Shown: positions 58,646 through 64,000 of the stretch, one piece after another
How positions within the stretch are numbered: position 1 is the stretch's first letter
How the letters are laid out: each line of letters starts with the position of its first letter
Origin: Laccaria trichodermophora
Taxonomy: Eukaryota; Basidiomycota; Agaricomycetes; Agaricales; Hydnangiaceae
DNA: 64,000 bases
NCBI GenBank assembly: GCA_018417955.1
Contig: JACTVC010000014.1
Coordinates: forward strand, 1 to 64,000
Direction: 5' to 3'
The notes under the pieces: model-generated
Seen by the model: only the letters and a program-made list of their open reading frames with translations
What the model was told of the DNA's origin: nothing
The model's database searches: none
Program-made: the position numbers and the translations under genes

Positions 58646-61600
58646 ATGGGGACTGTTACATCTGTACAAGTCCTAAGCACTTCCATAGAGACTGCCCTCA
58701 CTATGGGAAATGGAACGTCCTTAGGAACGCACATCAAATTCACATAGACTGGGACCCTAGCGAAGAAGAGGAAGCGGATAGACTGTACTTAGTTATGCTG
58801 GCTGAAACTAAGACCTCCATTTCCGGTTACGAGAGTGAAAATTTACTTAAGTCATACGCTCAAGACATACACAGCTCCTGGGGCAATGTAAGAGAAGCAC
58901 TTGCCGCTGCTAAGTGCGAAATGTCTGCTGCGGAGACGCACAATAAGAACCCTCAACACAGGTCACCACCAGAAGCCAGTCTGCACAGGGTATACCCCGT
59001 GCATCGGAATGAGAGAAAGAATAAAGGGAAGCAAAAGAACCCAGAGGTGTCCACTATTATGAACCGGAAAACTTCGGATAAGCCGTACAAGCATCCTTAC
59101 GAGGCAGGCAAAGTGTTCCCAGCCATCAAGGGGCGTTCTCTACCAGAAGGAATGGGATCATTAGGAACCAAAGCCCTGCACATGTGAGCCAAAATTCATA
59201 AATTAGACTCTGACGACGTCAAGGCACGACTAGATTCAGGAGCAGACATAACCCTAATCTTGGAGGAATATTGGAAATCTATGACAGACTCCCCACGGTT
59301 AAGAGAAGGAATGAGAATGAAGTTATACCATCTCACCGGAGACACTAAAGTCCTGGGTTATATCAAAACCGAACTCTACACAACAGCACAAGATGAATCT
59401 ATCGTAAGCTTCGAACTCAAAGCGTACGTCGTAAGGAACATGAATGTACCTCTCCTACTCGGAGATGACTTCCAAACCACCTACGAATTAAGTGTCACTA
59501 GACATGCCTCAGGACGATGCGAAGTGCTGGTAGGCAGATCAGGGCGCGTACTATCCGCTGCCTCTGCCTTGAACATAGATCTGGGTTTTGAAATCCGTGT
59601 AGCCCATTCGACCAAATCCTTCATTCGAAGGAAAGCCGTAGCCTGCTTCAAGAATAAAGGAAACACGAAGAAATCAACAGAGGTCCTAGCGACCGAGGAC
59701 ACTTTAATACAACTGTATAGCGTCCGAAACGTCGCAGTCAGCGCAGCCTTCGAAGGACGGAAGGACTGGATAGTAGAAAAAGTCATTATCGGAACAGACG
59801 ACCAAAACGTGATGGCAGCACCCACTACATGGATAACGACAGCATGCCCTTACATACCTATAGCCAATACCAGTCCTCACCCCCGATACGTCAGAACTGG
59901 AGAAGTTGTAGGACATCTAATGGACCCAGAGAGTACGCTGGACAAACCCAGAAGTGAAGAGGACTATGACCGAATGGTTGCTTCTGCAGAAGTTTTCAAG
60001 AAAACCATAATAGGAACCCTGAAAGCACAAGATCTAGCCACCGCAGAAAACCATTCTGCCGATACTCCAGGGCACAATGATCGCTTCGAAAACGACTCAT
60101 CCTGGGGCCCGAAGACCACCACAGTACCTGAAGATCCTCTAGAAGGAGACGTAGACAAACTAGTGAACTTAGGACCCGACATACCAGCAGAATACCAGGA
60201 GCGTCTCGCTGAAGTATTGCGCAGGAATGCAGCAGCCTTCGGTGTAAATGGCAGATTAGGACACATTGAAGCATGAGTAGGAATCCCGCTGCTACCAAAC
60301 ACTCAGCCTATCTCAGAACCAATGTACAGCACTTCCCCGGCGAAAAGGGAGGTCATTGACAAGCAAATGAAAACATGGTTCGAAGCGGATGTCATTGAAC
60401 TGTTAGTAAGTCCATGGGGTTTCCTGGTCATAATTTCCTACTGCAATGGCAAACCTCGACTAGTCATAGACTACAGGAAACTCAACGCCCAAACAATCCC
60501 CGACGAATTCCCCATTCCAAGGCAATCAGAGATTATACAAGCCCTCTCCAGAGCACAAGTGTTATCATCCTTCAACGCCCTAGCAAGATTCACCCAACTC
60601 GAGATGTCGGACGAAGACAAGGAGAAGACGGCATTCCGGTGCCACCTAGGTCTATGGCAATTCAAAAGGATGCCCTTTGGTCTGAGGAATGGACCCTCCA
60701 TATTTCAAAGGATAATGCAAGGAGTACTGGCTCCCTTCCTGTGGTTATTCACACTGGTCTACATCGATGACATAGTAGTCTATTCGAAAAGCTGGGACGA
60801 CCATATCGAACACTTGGACAGAGTACTCGGGGCCATAGCAGTGTCTGGAATTACTCTTTCCCCTTCCAAGTGCTTCATCGGTTATTCGTCCATCCTACTG
60901 CTCGGACAGAAGGTTTCGCGTCTAGGATTGTCCACCCACAAGGAGAAAGTCCAAGCTATAATGGACCTCGCCCGTCCTACGTCCATATCCGACCTACAAA
61001 AGTTCCTAGGTATGGTCGTGTATTTCTTGATGTACATACCATTCTATTCAATGATCACTGCGCCACTGTTCGATCTTCTCAAGAAGGGTGTTAGATGGCA
61101 GTGGCGCGTGGAACAAGAAACTGCCTTTGAACAAGCCAAGGAGGTGCTAGCGAATGCACCGGTGTTAGGGCATCCTATAGCCAATCAAGTGTACAGACTG
61201 TACACAGATGCATCCGACCTAGCCCTGGGCGCCAGTCTACAACAAGTCCAGACTATACAGGTGAAGGACCTTAAGGGTACTCCATGTTATTCCAGACTAG
61301 AAGCCGCCTGGGAAACCGGTAAGGAAATACCCCATCTCATAGTCAAACTACACAAGGAGAAACACGAAGTTAAGCAACCGGATGTCTGGGGGGCCACTCT
61401 GGACAAGACCATTGTCCACATGGAAAGAGTAATTGCCTACTGGAGTCAAACCTTCAAATCAGCAGAAAGAAACTACAGTGCTACAGAGCGAGAGGCCTTA
61501 GCAGCTAAAGAGGCTCTCATGAAGTTTCAGCCTTTCATTGAAGGAGAAGAGATTACTCTAATAACGGACCACGCAGCCCTTGTGTGGGCGCGAGTCTATG

Positions 61601-62313
61601 AGAACGCCAACCGACGACTAGTGGCCTGGGGGGCAGTATTCGCTGCTTACCCTGGACTCACGATTGTATGCAGAGCAGGCTGTATACATTCCAACGTCGA
61701 CCCGCTTTCCTGACTGATACGTATACCTCCTCATGACTCCCCTCTCAGCGACGACAACGTACCCATAGAGCAAGATGAAATGAAACGTAATATAGCCCAG
61801 AAGGCCGAGGACCGCATATTCAGGGCCGCAGCTCCTAAAGCCGCCTTTAGCGTATTCTGGTGGGAAGATGTGATAGACAAACACGCCTTCCCCATCCAGA
61901 CTCGACGCCAGCTCACCGCTGATCTAAAGCACGAACCCTCAAAGGCAACTAAGGAAGAGACTATCGACGAATCCTCAGAGAGCACGGACGAACAAGGGGA
62001 AGTTCTCCCCTTCCCTAACTCCGACCACTGGACATATCCCTTGGGGGTAAAGCCCTCCCAATTAACGCCGGACGATGAATGGTCCACACAAACTCAACTA
62101 CTTATATCAGTCAACCCAGTCATTCGCGAGGAGTTCGCCAAGGGCTACGAAGAGGACAAATTCTTCGTCTCACATTACGTCAAAGTACAACCCAACGATA
62201 AGACCGTGATCTCCGCAAGCCACTTCCAAAGAGGACAAGACGACCTGCTCTACTTCATCGACGCCGGTTGGAGAATGAGACTTTGCGTACCTAAAGCCAA
62301 AATCATGATCTAG
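58646..62313 (+). pseudogene. pol: Gypsy CCHC knuckle, protease, RT and RNase H
   Basis: One single frame runs from the TSD to the TAG at 62311-62313, broken only by TGA at 59185-59187, 60274-60276 and 61711-61713. Parts: CCHC zinc knuckle CYICTSPKHFHRDC (58654-58695, spacing CX2CX4HX4C); protease with active-site LDSGAD (59230-59247); reverse transcriptase with RLVIDYRKLN, QFKRMPFGLRNGPSIFQ and catalytic YIDD (60760-60771); and RNase H with YTDASDLALG, ERNYSATEREALAAKE and ITDHAAL. An acidic linker and the start of the integrase N-region (LLYFIDAGWRMRLCVPK) follow. The integrase proper is missing. The element would copy RNA to DNA in cytoplasmic particles if intact; this copy is not. Confidence 0.92.
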
Positions 62314-62328
62314 TGCTGATCCACATAG

Positions 62329-64000
62329 GAATGGAACCAGACTTTCTTCCAAAAAACAACACTGAGGGATATGGGACTACGTGTGCAACTCGGGCACATG
62401 GGTTCCCCTTGCCTGGTCCTGAGGCAAGGTCACAAGGACTTTATAGTCCTTCATACAAACGGCTTACACTACGTTGCGGTCGATTTTTGTGGCTGTGACC
62501 ACCGCATAACAAGTCGACAACAACTACTCCGAGTCGAGTGGTATCCGGCAACTGTCCACTACCCACAGACTTGCGCCACTTTTCGCCTACTCAAGCTCTT
62601 CCACACAGTCACCCTTACTGGGAAGCTGTCAGCTCATGAATTCTACAAAGCGCTCGAGCATCTCACAGACAACACTAGCCTCAATGTTCCTAAGGTAAGC
62701 CGAGCCTTTGAATGTTTGGCGGAAAGTGATGTTTTCTTCCAGACATGTTACAAATCATTTATGCGTATGATACGTGAGTTCCGCCATCTGAAACTGATGA
62801 AGCGCAAAGGTTGGGGAAACATCAAGAACGGTCTCATTAGTACCAGTCACTCGGATTTGACTGTCCCTTGTCCTGCTTGTCCGATTCCCGGCATCAATCT
62901 GCAAAATGAATGGGAACAAGTTCCCAAAGAAATGAGGTACAATTTCCCACCATCTTGGTCCTACTTATCTGACAATCTTACAGGTTTCTTTATACTTTAA
63001 TCCTAGCCTTGGATGCGAACTTTCGATTGAAGAACCTGATGCGGTCGTTGATCAAGAAGGACCCTGGCTTACATACTGGAATGGCTTATTTCACCAACAA
63101 CAAGCCATACCGCAAGCACGTCTTGAAGTACGCGACACAAAAGGATGTAAGCTCATTTCAATTCTCCCACATATGGTTTCTAATGAAATCCTTTTTTCAG
63201 ATTAGCTCTTGCAGCGGATTCAGAACCTTGGCCCATGCTGAAACCAAATTTTCAGCAGGGCTGCGCTCAACAGGGGTCGGCATGGCTTTGTGCGCCCATC
63301 ACGAAATTGTAAGAAGCGGTGGAGTAGGCGATCTCCAGAAGGGAGAAAGGTTTGTGTGCTTTGATTGTAACAATACGAAGCTAATAGAATGCGATCAGAT
63401 ATTGCAACATGGATTACATCCTGCTGTCGGTGCTTGCTCCCGTACTGGTCCTCGGCATTTTTATATCATACGACATTGCCTGCCAGTTCAAAGTCAATTT
63501 TTTTAACCACATGGAAGCTCTCCCCGACCACCTAAAATTACCCAATGGCGTTTCCACCGATTGGGGCATACCTAAGTGCCACTGCCCCATGCATAAACTA
63601 CCATGTCAAGCACCGCATTCGCTGAACTTCAAGCCAGGTGTGGGGCGAACTGATGGCAAGGGGATTGAGCGGAGTTGGGCCAAGATGAACTGAGTGGCCA
63701 ATAGTACCAAGGAGATGGGCCCAGGATCTCGGCATGACACGCTTGATGACCATTTCAGTCACCATAATTGGAGGAAGTACGTCTCACTCAGTAAGTTTTG
63801 CCCATTCATTATGAGGTGGTTTATTAACCTTCTTTCACCATCGGGGACCATGTTACATTCCCGACTGCTACTGGCCATTAAAGAACAGAAGCGGCAAATT
63901 CAAATATTCAACGAGTTTATGGACTCTCTCCATGAGGGTGGGAGGGTCAATATTGAGCAGTGGACGGCAATGGTTCTTGATTGGGAGGAAGATCCGAGCA
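62329..64000 (+). pseudogene. Second KDZ transposase, CxC2 type, 5'-truncated
   Basis: Exons 62329-62694, 62743-62936, 62984-63146, 63201-63349 and 63399 onward. The introns are GT-AG and 47-54 nt; the first (48 nt) is in frame, so it looks like exon in a plain translation. The coding sense begins directly after a TAG that looks like an intron acceptor (62326-62328), preceded by Gypsy sequence, so the N-terminal exons are lost. Motifs: MGLRVQLGHMG, LHTNGLHYVAVDFCGC, WYPATVHYPQTCATF, VPCPACPIPG, catalytic ALDANFRLKN (Asp at 63012), SYDIACQ (Asp at 63472) and KGIERSWAKMN (Glu at 63667). A TGA at 63691-63693 follows; sense continues as STKEMGPGSRHDTLDDHF to the window end. Non-functional as it stands. 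Confidence 0.9.

Larger units (their letters stand above)
28472..62313 (+). mobile_element. Ty3/Gypsy-type element, nested and degenerate
   Basis: One gag-pol reading sense can be followed in pieces: 28472-29185, 32664-32895, 37651-39552 and 58646-62313. It is interrupted by foldback A, foldback B and a hAT element. Parts in order are a Ser/Pro/Ala-rich gag N-terminus, coiled-coil-like gag, Gly/Asn/Pro-rich linker, capsid-like domain, CCHC knuckle, aspartic protease, reverse transcriptase and RNase H. The sequence then ends before the integrase zinc-binding region. There is no integrase core and no 3' LTR in the window. The copy has at least two frameshifts in gag and four in-frame TGA codons in its main gag-pol frame, so it is not active. 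Confidence 0.85.

Noticed and set aside
62695..62742. Treating this stretch as exon of the second KDZ gene
   Set aside because: It is open in frame, but gtaagc...ttccag are good splice borders and the encoded residues break a conserved region. It is taken as a 48-nt intron.

Overview
The window is repeat-rich DNA of a mushroom-forming basidiomycete (Agaricomycetes). The evidence is the short introns of about 47-64 nt with GT-AG (occasionally GC-AG) borders, two different KDZ (Kyakuja-Dileera-Zisupton) transposases, a hAT transposase with a BED finger, a degenerate Ty3/Gypsy element, and several multi-exon proteins of unknown function. I see no rRNA, tRNA or CRISPR. Family names come from motif reading alone; no database search was possible.

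Left part (1-28 kb). Positions 1-3.8 kb hold degenerate repeats and a family of small hairpins that share one loop (consensus TTTGACTCCTTGTCG) but have different, mutually complementary arms. The last six stand just upstream of a four-exon gene of unknown function (3846-6400). A complete six-exon KDZ transposase follows (6600-10129), then two satellite blocks and a terminus ending at 12169. Next come an open-frame gene fragment (12222-13005), a minus-strand gene with two CxxC...HxxxC motifs (14220-15374), a fragment near 16.4-16.8 kb, a 393-bp tandem repeat (16.8-17.6 kb), a frameshifted membrane-protein pseudogene (20.4-22.05 kb), a 683-bp MITE with perfect 8-bp target duplication (24298-24980), a ~75-bp minisatellite (25.2-26.5 kb) and a minus-strand hypothetical gene (26650-27523).

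Right part (28-64 kb). This is a nest of elements. A Ty3/Gypsy gag-pol reading frame starts at 28472 and is broken by three insertions: palindromic foldback A (29186-32654), palindromic foldback B (32896-37657) and a 19.1-kb hAT element (39553-58645, TSD ATGGGGAC). The hAT element carries a minus-strand transposase and a plus-strand Spt5-like gene (NGN plus KOW modules). Each of these is itself split by another large foldback: C (40766-46581, TSD CATTTCGA) in the transposase, and D (52670-58045) in the Spt5-like gene. After the hAT element the Gypsy frame resumes exactly at its CCHC zinc knuckle and runs through protease, reverse transcriptase and RNase H until it breaks off at 62313. There it meets a 5'-truncated second KDZ gene, of CxC2 type, that leaves the window.

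How the parts relate. Removing C, D or the hAT element together with one TSD copy restores the interrupted reading frame in each case. Foldback C ends in the same 14 bp as the right terminus next to the intact KDZ gene, so that transposase is a candidate for moving C in trans. All six insertions in the window with both ends visible fit 8-bp target duplications. The Gypsy copy is dead, and the four in-frame nonsense codons in its main frame are all TGA, as expected from CGA-to-TGA decay.
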